DNA from: a virus
Length of the DNA: 37,777 nt
Strand: one strand, 5' to 3'
IMG/VR virus record: IMGVR_UViG_3300042890_001471
Location: 1-37,777 of that record
The notes below the pieces were generated by a model. The model saw nothing but the letters and a program-made list of their open reading frames with translations. It was not told the origin of the DNA and ran no database searches. Below, piece by piece: positions 19,301 to 25,484 of the stretch. The first letter of the stretch is position 1, and each line of letters opens with the position of its first letter. Made by a program: the position numbers and the translations under genes.

Positions 19301-19918
19301 GTTGGCGGTGTATTGACTGTTGGAGGTAACTTAATTGTATTAGGTACAACGACAACTGTATCTTCAACTACTCTTGAAGTTGCAGACTTAAACATTACGG
19401 TGGCTAAGGGTGCTGCAAATAGTGCTGCTGCTGATGGGGCAGGTATTACCGTTGATGGTGCAAGCGCTACTCTTACTTACAGACATACAGGTACATTGTG
19501 GGAAGCTAATAAGCCCTTTAGTATTACAGATGCAACTGCTTCTACAAGCACCTCAACTGGTGCGTTGATCGTTGCCGGTGGTGTTGGTGTAACAGGTAAC
19601 ATTGTTGCTTCTGGTCAGGTAACAGCTGCCGATATTAACTCTTCTTCTGATAAGAGATTAAAGAAGAACATTAAGACCGTTACATCTGCACTTGATACAG
19701 TTAATGCACTTCGTGGTGTTACCTTCGAATGGAAAGAAGGCAATGGTAAGGCAATCGGTTTGATCGCCCAGGAAGTTCAAGAAGTATTGCCTGAGATTGT
19801 TTCTACTGATGATAACGGTTACCTGGGCATCAGATACACCAACGTGGTAGGTGTTCTGGTTGAAGCCATTAAGGAATTGAAAGCTGACTTTGAGGCATAC
19901 AAAAAGACACATCCTTAA
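16304..19918 (+). CDS. Long tail fibre with C-terminal S74 self-cleaving chaperone
   Basis: A 1204-residue fibre. The N-terminal module is LNFPSSPNTNDTYSFGGKTW, shared with the gene at 19977. The shaft is built from repeats: SVGGATGAVSNAQLAA twice (about 85 and 805); four 'LTNATGLP' modules, each preceded by DETGxG; two TYG-collar repeats; and two GNLxVxGTTTTVSSTTL blocks. From Ser1114 the C-terminus reads SSDKRLKKNI, then FEWKEGNGKAIGLIAQEVQEVLPE and a helical tail. This is the Peptidase_S74 / endosialidase-type intramolecular chaperone, which trimerises the fibre and then cleaves itself at the conserved Ser before Asp-Lys-Arg-Leu-Lys. The mature fibre should therefore end near residue 1113. 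A terminator follows. Confidence 0.9.
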   Translation: MAGPTLNFPSSPNTNDTYSFGGKTWVFNGAAWALQSTTLTTTVVVEGTNQYFTNARARGAISVAGAGSYDNSTGVITITGGVTSVGGATGAVSNAQLAAGITSSGVLTTGNVAEGANLYFTTSRARASIDADAGGPITYNATTGNVALSVSGVTANTYGGASKVPVFTVDTYGRITSAANVNVAGVSTFSASGNTFTIGTADGGSFSASIQPDSVVLGRDTTGDYVASMTAGNGITVGTATGEGSTPVITNTGVLSVNGQTGNATGFATTANSLAQFASTTSTELRTLVSDETGSGSLVFSDSPVLITPNIGTASYAVLTNATGLPVSTGISGLGSGVATFLATPSSANLAAAVTDETGTGNILFSNSPVMVTPNLGTPSAVTLTNATGLPVATGISGLGTGVATFLGQEPTSANLAALITDETGTGALVFGTSPAITTSLTTPSGSFDLVEATATTVNFAGAGTSVNIGSSAGAGNTNIRNNLFVAGNLFVQGTTTTVSSTTLDVADKNLTLAKGAGSSAGADGAGITIDGANATFNYVHATTAFTSSQDIDLATGKVYEINNTQVLSATGLGPNVVASNLTSVGTITTGVWNGTEIGTAYTAAKVTAVNGRTGAVTGLAETANGLSQFASTTSADLATLISDETGTGNVVFSTSPVLTTPNLGTPSTAVLTNATGLPISSGVSGLGANVATFLADPTSAKLAFAITDETGSGNVVFSNSPTLVTPALGTPSSATLTNATGLPISTGVSGLGGNVATLLGLEAKTGVIATTYGSALNIPVITVDEYGRISSAANVALVSGVSSVGGATGAVSNAQLAAAITSSGVLTTANVAEVTNLYFTNARSRQSITAGTGITYDTANGVISASGTYTDANARAALSISGTKGSYDSGTGVFSFANIANVTVSAGAPGSPNIGDVWIDEDDGKSYLYFNDGTSSQWVEQASGTVISSLVESVGGSTGAISNAMIAATLTGQTVGLTAITATGNVNGANLSISGPGYVGGVLTVGGNLIVLGTTTTVSSTTLEVADLNITVAKGAANSAAADGAGITVDGASATLTYRHTGTLWEANKPFSITDATASTSTSTGALIVAGGVGVTGNIVASGQVTAADINSSSDKRLKKNIKTVTSALDTVNALRGVTFEWKEGNGKAIGLIAQEVQEVLPEIVSTDDNGYLGIRYTNVVGVLVEAIKELKADFEAYKKTHP
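17127..18600 (+). repeat. Duplicated fibre-shaft blocks inside the 1204-aa fibre gene
   Basis: The segment at about 17127-17610 and the segment at about 18182-18597 encode parallel blocks: QFASTTS, DETGxG, TPNxGT, LTNATGLP, GISGLG or GVSGLG, and VATFL. The copies are clearly homologous in protein but diverged in DNA. A module of the same type occurs once in the 981-aa fibre (LTNGVGLPVSTGISGLG, near 11520). Confidence 0.75.
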
Positions 19919-19923
19919 TACGT

Positions 19924-19931
19924 TATAAATA
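19924..19931 (+). promoter_or_regulatory. T4-type late promoter TATAAATA overlapping a terminator
   Basis: A perfect consensus immediately upstream of the hairpin at 19933. Initiation about 6 bp downstream would fall inside the 5' arm of that hairpin, so the new transcript could escape the terminator that stops the upstream one. The ATG of the next gene is at 19977. Confidence 0.75.
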
Positions 19932-19932
19932 T

Positions 19933-19968
19933 ATCAGGGAGTTAATAAAACCCTCCCTGATTTTTTTT
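19933..19968 (+). terminator. Rho-independent terminator after the long tail fibre
   Basis: The arms ATCAGGGAG (19933-19941) and CTCCCTGAT (19953-19961) form a 9-bp perfect stem with an 11-nt loop, followed by eight T residues. It ends 15 bp after the start of... the intergenic gap and 9 bp before the next ATG. Confidence 0.85.
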
Positions 19969-19976
19969 GAAAGAAT

Positions 19977-20450
19977 ATGGCTTTAAATTTCCCTTCAGCG
20001 CCGAGTGCTAATGCAACCTATACGTTCAGCGGTAAGACCTGGATTTATAATGGTAACGCATGGAATATATCATCTACTACTTTAAGTACCAGTATTGTAC
20101 CTGAGGGGAGTAATTTATATTTTTCAAATGCACGGGCAACTACTGCAGTCATAAATTCTTCATTAAGTAATGTTACAGTTACAGGTAATGTGGTTACCGG
20201 TAACGTTATAATTTCAACCAGCGGGGGGGTTCAATTCTCCGATGGTTCTACACAAACAACTGCTGCTGGTGCCAGCGCTATAGGTTTTACAAATAGTACG
20301 GTAACTGCTTTTCCAGGTAGTTCTGGAAATACCGATTATGGAGATTTAACCACCAGCTCTACTGATGCATTTAGTGTCCCCCTGTCTACAGCCTATGACT
20401 GTATGGAACCCCGGGGTAGTACTACTACAGTAGATTTGGCAGTGTTATAA
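19977..20450 (+). CDS. Short tail-fibre protein, LNFPS-type N-terminus
   Basis: A 157-residue protein whose first 60 residues (LNFPSAPSANATYTFSGKTW, then STTLSTSIVPEGSNLYFSNA) parallel the start of the 1204-aa fibre, so the two may occupy the same attachment site or represent alternative tips. The middle has a VTGNVVTGNVIISTSGGVQF strand repeat and 'FSDGSTQTTAAG', a common fibre connector. The C-terminus contains NTDYGDLTTSSTDAF, a DYG motif also seen at the end of the protein at 15294. Late promoter at 19924. Confidence 0.7.
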   Translation: MALNFPSAPSANATYTFSGKTWIYNGNAWNISSTTLSTSIVPEGSNLYFSNARATTAVINSSLSNVTVTGNVVTGNVIISTSGGVQFSDGSTQTTAAGASAIGFTNSTVTAFPGSSGNTDYGDLTTSSTDAFSVPLSTAYDCMEPRGSTTTVDLAVL

Positions 20451-20465
20451 TATACGGAGCAATTA

Positions 20466-20993
20466 ATGCCTACACAAGTACAATTTAGACGCGGAACAAC
20501 AGCTCAAAATAATAGCTTTACAGGAGCTGCCGGTGAGTTGTCGATCAATACCAGTAACAGTACTATCAGAGTACACGATGGTTCGACAGCAGGTGGTTCA
20601 GAATTAGCTACTGTTGCTTCAACCTCCAGCGCCACTAATTTAACTACCGGTACTTTAAATTCAGCCAGATTGCCTACCTCTGGGGTATCTGCAGCTACGT
20701 ATGGTAATGCAACACTTATACCGTCTTTCACTGTAGATACATTCGGTAGAATTACATCTTCCTCTAACGTTGCGATTTCAGCTACGGTTGCAAATACCAA
20801 TATTACAGGAACCATAACTGCTGCTCAACTTCAAAACACCGGGGTTGCTGCTGCCACCTACGGTAATGCAACAAATATTCCTTCTATTACAGTTGATGCA
20901 CAAGGACGAATCACCTCTGCCTCTAACGTCGCAGTTGTGGCTGGTTTGTCAGCAGGTAAGTCACTTGCATTTTCTATTGTTTTCGGCGGTTAA
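20466..20993 (+). CDS. Short tail fibre with Mtd-type N-terminus and GKSLAFSIVFGG tail
   Basis: A 175-residue protein with ACGGAG as ribosome binding site. Residues 1-45 (TQVQFRRGTTAQNNSFTGAA, VHDGSTAGGSELA) are the Mtd-type anchor also found at 15671. Two TYGNAT-IPS-TVD-GRITS collar repeats follow (about 75-105 and 130-160). It ends in GKSLAFSIVFGG, a hydrophobic Gly-ended tail shared with the next two gene products. Structural fibre protein; the C-terminal tail may be a trimer cap or a docking element (inference). Confidence 0.75.
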   Translation: MPTQVQFRRGTTAQNNSFTGAAGELSINTSNSTIRVHDGSTAGGSELATVASTSSATNLTTGTLNSARLPTSGVSAATYGNATLIPSFTVDTFGRITSSSNVAISATVANTNITGTITAAQLQNTGVAAATYGNATNIPSITVDAQGRITSASNVAVVAGLSAGKSLAFSIVFGG

Positions 20994-20998
20994 AGAAG

Positions 20999-21006
20999 TA
21001 TAAATA
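20999..21006 (+). promoter_or_regulatory. T4-type late promoter TATAAATA
   Basis: A perfect consensus 28 bp before the ATG at 21035, which is preceded by AAAAGGCGAAG. It begins 5 bp after the stop of the upstream fibre gene. Confidence 0.8.
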
Positions 21007-21034
21007 ATAACGAACGAGTCAACAAAAGGCGAAG

Positions 21035-21244
21035 ATGTCAATTAAAATAAACAACACCACAGTAATAGACGATACCCGTAATATTACCAACGTGGCAAAC
21101 ATTGCCGCATCTGGTACTATCACAGGTAATGTTACGGCATCTGGGGTAATTTCAGCTGCATCTTTTTCTGGCTCAGGAGCATCCTTAACGGGGGTTGCCA
21201 CGGTAGGTAAAGCTATTGCAATTTCACTGGTCTTAGGGGGCTAA
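21035..21244 (+). CDS. Mini tail-fibre protein, 69 aa, GKAIAISLVLGG tail
   Basis: The N-terminus IKINNTTVIDDTRNIT matches the start of the 143-aa protein at 7667. A short beta segment of GTITGNVTASGVISAASFSG type follows, and it ends in GKAIAISLVLGG. It is an N-terminal fibre module joined almost directly to a C-terminal cap, with hardly any shaft. It has its own late promoter and Shine-Dalgarno, so it is a real gene despite its size. Confidence 0.7.
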   Translation: MSIKINNTTVIDDTRNITNVANIAASGTITGNVTASGVISAASFSGSGASLTGVATVGKAIAISLVLGG

Positions 21245-21249
21245 ATTAA

Positions 21250-21558
21250 ATGACGGTACTGTCTAATATTATTACACCAACAAATATAGTTACTGCTACA
21301 AGCATTACTACATTAACAAATAAGACGATAGGTGTTACTCAGTTAAGTGGTAGTGTAGCGGTTGCAAACGGTGGTACAGGTTCTAGCTCCTTAACTACCA
21401 ACGGTGTTTTGTTAGGTAACAGCACATCTGCACTTAAAACAGTATCTCCGGGTACATCGGGTAATGTCTTAACCTCAGATGGTACATCATGGACATCGGC
21501 GGCTCCGAGTGTTACAATAGGTAAATCATTAGCAATTGCAATAGTTTTAGGTTCTTAA
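21250..21558 (+). CDS. Mini tail-fibre protein, 102 aa, GKSLAIAIVLGS tail
   Basis: It starts 5 bp after the previous stop. The product contains TSITTLTNKTIGVTQLSGSV, the connector VANGGTGSSSLTTNGVLLGN and SGNVLTSDGTSWTSAAPS, all common phage-fibre elements, and ends in GKSLAIAIVLGS. The VANGGTG part parallels VVDGGTGRGTF in the 464-aa fibre. Structural role by composition and neighbourhood. Confidence 0.65.
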   Translation: MTVLSNIITPTNIVTATSITTLTNKTIGVTQLSGSVAVANGGTGSSSLTTNGVLLGNSTSALKTVSPGTSGNVLTSDGTSWTSAAPSVTIGKSLAIAIVLGS

Positions 21559-21597
21559 GCCTAAATAATATCAATGAATCTAGTCTAGGAAAAATAA

Positions 21598-21969
21598 ATG
21601 GCAAATCCAAATTTAGTTAACGTTACCAATATTAATGGTAAGACTTTCGGTAATGTACTGACCACATCTAACGCAATTATTATTGCTAATGCATCTGGTA
21701 GCGGTAATGTTCTTAAGATTAACAACATTGTTGTTTCTAACATAGACGGTACCAGCGCTGCTGATGTGACTATTGAGTACAATACGGCTGCTGCCGGTAC
21801 GGGTACCCCCTACCGCCTTGCTAGTACAATTTCTGTACCAGCTGATGCCTCTCTTATCGTTACAGATAAATCTACATCCTTTTATTTGGAAGAGAATACT
21901 TCTATTAAAGGGTTTGCAAGTGCAAACAACGACCTTGAAGTAGTAGTTTCATACGAAGTTTTAAGTTGA
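21598..21969 (+). CDS. Small virion-associated beta protein
   Basis: A 123-residue protein preceded by CTAGGAAAAATAA and, at 21560-21567, a weak late promoter-like CCTAAATA. The N-terminus is NLVNVTNINGKTFGNVLTTS; the rest (SGNVLKINNIVVSNIDG, ADVTIEYNT, YRLASTISVPADASLIVTDK, EENTSIKGFAS, LEVVVSYEVLS) reads as one beta-sandwich, similar to small tail or capsid decoration proteins of marine myoviruses. No catalytic motif. The next gene starts 5 bp later. Confidence 0.65.
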   Translation: MANPNLVNVTNINGKTFGNVLTTSNAIIIANASGSGNVLKINNIVVSNIDGTSAADVTIEYNTAAAGTGTPYRLASTISVPADASLIVTDKSTSFYLEENTSIKGFASANNDLEVVVSYEVLS

Positions 21970-21974
21970 TTTAA

Positions 21975-24206
21975 ATGCCAAAACGATATGCTGGCGGCAT
22001 TATTACCGCCACCTTTAAGCCACTAGACCCCCATGGTGATCTAACCACCCTCTTTATCGTTGGTGCAGAGCTCGACGGTGCTATGGGATTAAACGAGGGT
22101 TTTACTGTTTATCGATCAAGCCCGGTCCAAATTGGTGCTAGTACAGATTGGTATAGAGGTTATGCCGGTCCACTATCAATCCGAGCAGGTGCTATTAAAC
22201 AAAATGGTACTATGTGGGTGTGGGGTAATAGTGAAAATGGGCAACTTGGCCTTAACAACGTTGTTCAAAAATCAAGCCCTACACAGGTTGGAGCTTTGAC
22301 TACTTGGTCTCATATGGTTGTAAGGAAAAATACCAGTCTAGCCATAAAAACCGATGGGTCACTATGGACTTGGGGCGCCAGTAACCATGGCCAACTCGGA
22401 TCTAATACTCTTACATACAGATCAAGCCCGGTTCAGGTTGGTAATACCCCTGCAGCAGCCACCTCATGGTCAGAAGTTGCTGAGGGTATGGGTTATCATA
22501 CAGCGATTATTGGAACTGATAGTAGTTTATGGACTTTTGGATACAATGACTACGGACAGTTAGGTCATACTAATACTGTAAGTCGCTCAAGCCCTGTACA
22601 AGTTGGTACAGATACCAATTGGTCTGCAGTATCTACTGGTGGAAGTTTTACTTTAGCTATTAAATCAGGAGCATTATGGGGTTGGGGGGATGGAACTATC
22701 CCTGATAATAGTTATTCGAGTAGGTCTAGCCCAATACAAATTGGTTCTTTAACTAACTGGTCTAAAATTGCTGCTGGTCCGGCTTTTGGTGCAGCCGTTA
22801 AGACGGATGGTTCGTTGTGGACCTGGGGTACTAATTACATGGGTACATTAGGACTAAACTTGGGGTACGCTGCAGATAAATCTAGTCCTACTCAAGTTGG
22901 GGGACTGTACACATGGGCATCAGTCGCGGCGGGCCGCAAGCAAACTTTCGCCGTTAAGACAGACGGAACCTTGTGGGCTTTTGGATACAACAACTACGGT
23001 CAATTAGGTAATAACTCAATTGCAAATACCTCTAGCCCAGTTCAGATTGGTTCAGATACTAATTGGTCTAAAGTCAATGCAGGTTATTTTACTACTTTTG
23101 CAATCAAGACAAATGGAACGATGTGGAGTTGGGGCCGAAATGACGACGGTCAGTTAGGTCAAAATAATCTAACAAATATATCTAGTCCAGTTCAAATTGG
23201 TTCTTTATCCACCTGGTCAAATATTGCCGGCAATTATTCGACTGTAGCTACCAAAAATGATGGTACGCTTTGGAGTTGGAGCAGCAATGATCAGGGTAAC
23301 TTAGGTCTCGGTGATACAGTGCCTAGATCTAGCCCAGTACAAATTGGTTCAGATACCGATTGGTCAAAACTTGGTAGTAATCTTAAAACAAACGCAGCTA
23401 TCAATACAGCTGGTGAGCTCTACATTTTTGGAGATAATGAATACGGGCAGTTAGGTATTAATTCTGTGGCTGATGCGTCTAGCCCTACCCAAGTTGGTGC
23501 TCAGATTTATGGATGGATTGATGCTGATGTTGGAGGGGATCATATAGGTGCTATTAGAGCCGATGGTACCTTATGGACATGGGGACGAGCTCAAGCCGGG
23601 CAGACTGGTCAAAATACTGGTGCACCTACTCCTATTCAAAGATCTAGCCCAGTACAAGTTGGTACAGATACCAATTGGTTAAAAATTAAAAATCAAAGAA
23701 ATGGTATGATGGCCATTAAAACTGATGGTACCCTCTGGGCTTGGGGATACCAGGATCAGGGTCAACTTGGTGACAATAGTACGATACCTAGATCATCACC
23801 TGTACAAATCGGGGCATTAACTGATTGGTCTCTTATTTCTTCTGGTGATTATATGCAGCATGCTATTAGAACCAATGGTACCCTATATGGTTGGGGAAGA
23901 AATAACTCCAACGCGACATCTATTGGCGATAATACCAGAGTAGACAGATCCAGTCCAGTTCAAATTGGTTCAGATACTTGGTCTACGGTTGCAACCGGGA
24001 TGCACATAGCTTCCGCAATTAAGACAAATGGTACTCTCTGGGCTTGGGGTGCAGCTGCCACATCAGGTGCTACAGGACAAAATGATAGAATAGATCGATC
24101 CAGCCCGGTCCAAATTGGTACTAATACTAACTGGATTTCAACGGCTGTTGGTGGTAGTACTGAGGGTACCCAATTTATATTAGCTACAGCTAACACACCA
24201 TTCTAA
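21975..24206 (+). CDS. RCC1-repeat protein with 14 repeats (double propeller)
   Basis: A 743-residue protein that is almost all RCC1 repeats of about 50 residues. I count 14 occurrences of the signature 'SSP(V/T/I)Q(I/V)G...W', alternating with 'KTDGTLWxWG' strands and GQLG turns. Fourteen repeats suggest two seven-bladed propellers in tandem. The first repeat is preceded by about 40 residues that lack the canonical LWSWG strand (LTTLFIVGAELDGAMGLNEG). There is no signal peptide. RCC1-fold proteins bind other proteins or ligands; in this tail-fibre setting a receptor-binding or particle-decorating role is inferred. DNA around the repeats is similar enough to permit recombination between blades and between the RCC1 genes. 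Confidence 0.8.
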   Translation: MPKRYAGGIITATFKPLDPHGDLTTLFIVGAELDGAMGLNEGFTVYRSSPVQIGASTDWYRGYAGPLSIRAGAIKQNGTMWVWGNSENGQLGLNNVVQKSSPTQVGALTTWSHMVVRKNTSLAIKTDGSLWTWGASNHGQLGSNTLTYRSSPVQVGNTPAAATSWSEVAEGMGYHTAIIGTDSSLWTFGYNDYGQLGHTNTVSRSSPVQVGTDTNWSAVSTGGSFTLAIKSGALWGWGDGTIPDNSYSSRSSPIQIGSLTNWSKIAAGPAFGAAVKTDGSLWTWGTNYMGTLGLNLGYAADKSSPTQVGGLYTWASVAAGRKQTFAVKTDGTLWAFGYNNYGQLGNNSIANTSSPVQIGSDTNWSKVNAGYFTTFAIKTNGTMWSWGRNDDGQLGQNNLTNISSPVQIGSLSTWSNIAGNYSTVATKNDGTLWSWSSNDQGNLGLGDTVPRSSPVQIGSDTDWSKLGSNLKTNAAINTAGELYIFGDNEYGQLGINSVADASSPTQVGAQIYGWIDADVGGDHIGAIRADGTLWTWGRAQAGQTGQNTGAPTPIQRSSPVQVGTDTNWLKIKNQRNGMMAIKTDGTLWAWGYQDQGQLGDNSTIPRSSPVQIGALTDWSLISSGDYMQHAIRTNGTLYGWGRNNSNATSIGDNTRVDRSSPVQIGSDTWSTVATGMHIASAIKTNGTLWAWGAAATSGATGQNDRIDRSSPVQIGTNTNWISTAVGGSTEGTQFILATANTPF

Positions 24207-24243
24207 TCTATGTATATTAAAAGAATAATAATCGGAGTCATTC

Positions 24244-25428
24244 ATGCCATTAGGTAAGCAATATGCGGGAATGTGGACCCTATCCCAACAACTACAGGCG
24301 GTAAGCGGTAGAACCTGGACTGGGATCCCTGCAGTACCAAGTATGTGGGCTTGGGGAAGAGGTCAAGATGGGCAACTTGGTATTAACGCAGTAGGATTTA
24401 GATCCAGCCCTGTACAAGTAGATTCTGGCATTTCTTGGCCTAGGATTGCTGCAGTTGAGTTTGCTGGCGGCATTAAAGGTGATGGTACCCTTTGGATGTG
24501 GGGTGATGGTGTTTCCGGTCATATGGGGAATAATAGTATAGCACCCAGGTCAAGCCCGACCCAGGTTGGAACCGATACAGATTGGGCAGCTATTAACGTT
24601 GGTGCCTCTTTTATAGGTGCTGTTAAAACCAACGGAACAGCGTGGGTATGGGGTCAAAATAACGCTGGATACTTAGGTCTTAATAATACTATTGGAGCCG
24701 GTCGATCTAGCCCGACACAGCTCGGAGCACTAACTAATTGGGTTAAAATACAGTTTTTCTCAAATAGCGCGGTCGCTTTAAAAACCGATGGTACTCTTTG
24801 GTCATGGGGTCACAATCCTAATGGTCAATTGGGGACTAATAATACTGTTTATAGATCCAGCCCTGTTCAAATAGGTTCAGATACTGACTGGTCAAATATT
24901 GCTGGTTCCTTTTCATCCCCTATAGCTCAAAAAACTAATGGTGCGATTTATTCATGGGGTTCCAATGGCGGGGGTAATTTAGGTCTTAATACATCTGATG
25001 GAGCTCATAAGTCAAGCCCGACTCAGATTGGATCCGCTACAGATTGGATTTTAGCTGAAAACGCTCTAAGTTCAGGTAAATCTAATTTACTTCGTAAAAC
25101 TAATGGTACACTTTGGGGGTTTGGATATAACAACTATGGTATGCTTGGTGCTATCAGTGTTGTTCAAATTTCAAGTCCTGTACAAATTGGAGCATTAACA
25201 ACATGGTCAAGCGTGGCTGTAACTAGTAATACCGGTCTTGCAGTTAAAACGGATGGTACTTTGTGGGCATCAGGAAACGGTGCAGACTATGGCCAATTGG
25301 GTAATAATCTGAGTGGAGCAACCAACTATCGATCAAGTCCGGTTCAAATTGGAACAGGTACTCAATGGACCGATGTTTATGCCGGTTTTCAAACCGTATA
25401 CGCTATTCAAGAAATACCTGGTACATAA
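24244..25428 (+). CDS. RCC1-repeat seven-bladed propeller protein, 394 aa
   Basis: Preceded by a TCGGAGTC ribosome binding region. After about 35 residues (LGKQYAGMWTLSQQLQAVSG) there are seven RCC1 repeats marked by seven SSPxQ...W signatures (SWPRI, TDWAAI, TNWVKI, TDWSNI, TDWILA, TTWSSV, TQWTDV) and ending in QTVYAIQE. One closed propeller is expected. The N-terminal lead resembles that of the 424-aa RCC1 protein at 27702 (GIWTISEAAAKKQQN), so both may attach by the same short segment. Last gene before the enzyme island. Confidence 0.8.
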   Translation: MPLGKQYAGMWTLSQQLQAVSGRTWTGIPAVPSMWAWGRGQDGQLGINAVGFRSSPVQVDSGISWPRIAAVEFAGGIKGDGTLWMWGDGVSGHMGNNSIAPRSSPTQVGTDTDWAAINVGASFIGAVKTNGTAWVWGQNNAGYLGLNNTIGAGRSSPTQLGALTNWVKIQFFSNSAVALKTDGTLWSWGHNPNGQLGTNNTVYRSSPVQIGSDTDWSNIAGSFSSPIAQKTNGAIYSWGSNGGGNLGLNTSDGAHKSSPTQIGSATDWILAENALSSGKSNLLRKTNGTLWGFGYNNYGMLGAISVVQISSPVQIGALTTWSSVAVTSNTGLAVKTDGTLWASGNGADYGQLGNNLSGATNYRSSPVQIGTGTQWTDVYAGFQTVYAIQEIPGT

Positions 25429-25431
25429 TAG

Positions 25432-25460
25432 TTGACTATCGGACAAATATAAGTTATAAT
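25432..25460 (+). promoter_or_regulatory. Sigma70-type promoter (TTGACT-N17-TATAAT)
   Basis: TTGACT (25432-25437), a 17-bp spacer and a perfect TATAAT (25455-25460) lie 24 bp before the ATG of the sulfotransferase-glycosyltransferase gene. This is a near-consensus host housekeeping promoter, unlike the TATAAATA sites used by the structural genes. It suggests that the enzyme island is expressed earlier in infection or independently of the late factors. Confidence 0.75.
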
Positions 25461-25484
25461 ATATCTTTCTTCGCTATTTAAATT

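Noticed and set aside
21975-25428. CRISPR-like or diversity-generating-retroelement interpretation of the regular repeats
   Set aside because: The repeats are coding RCC1 blades with variable length and sequence. There is no reverse transcriptase, template repeat, Cas gene or uniform spacer.
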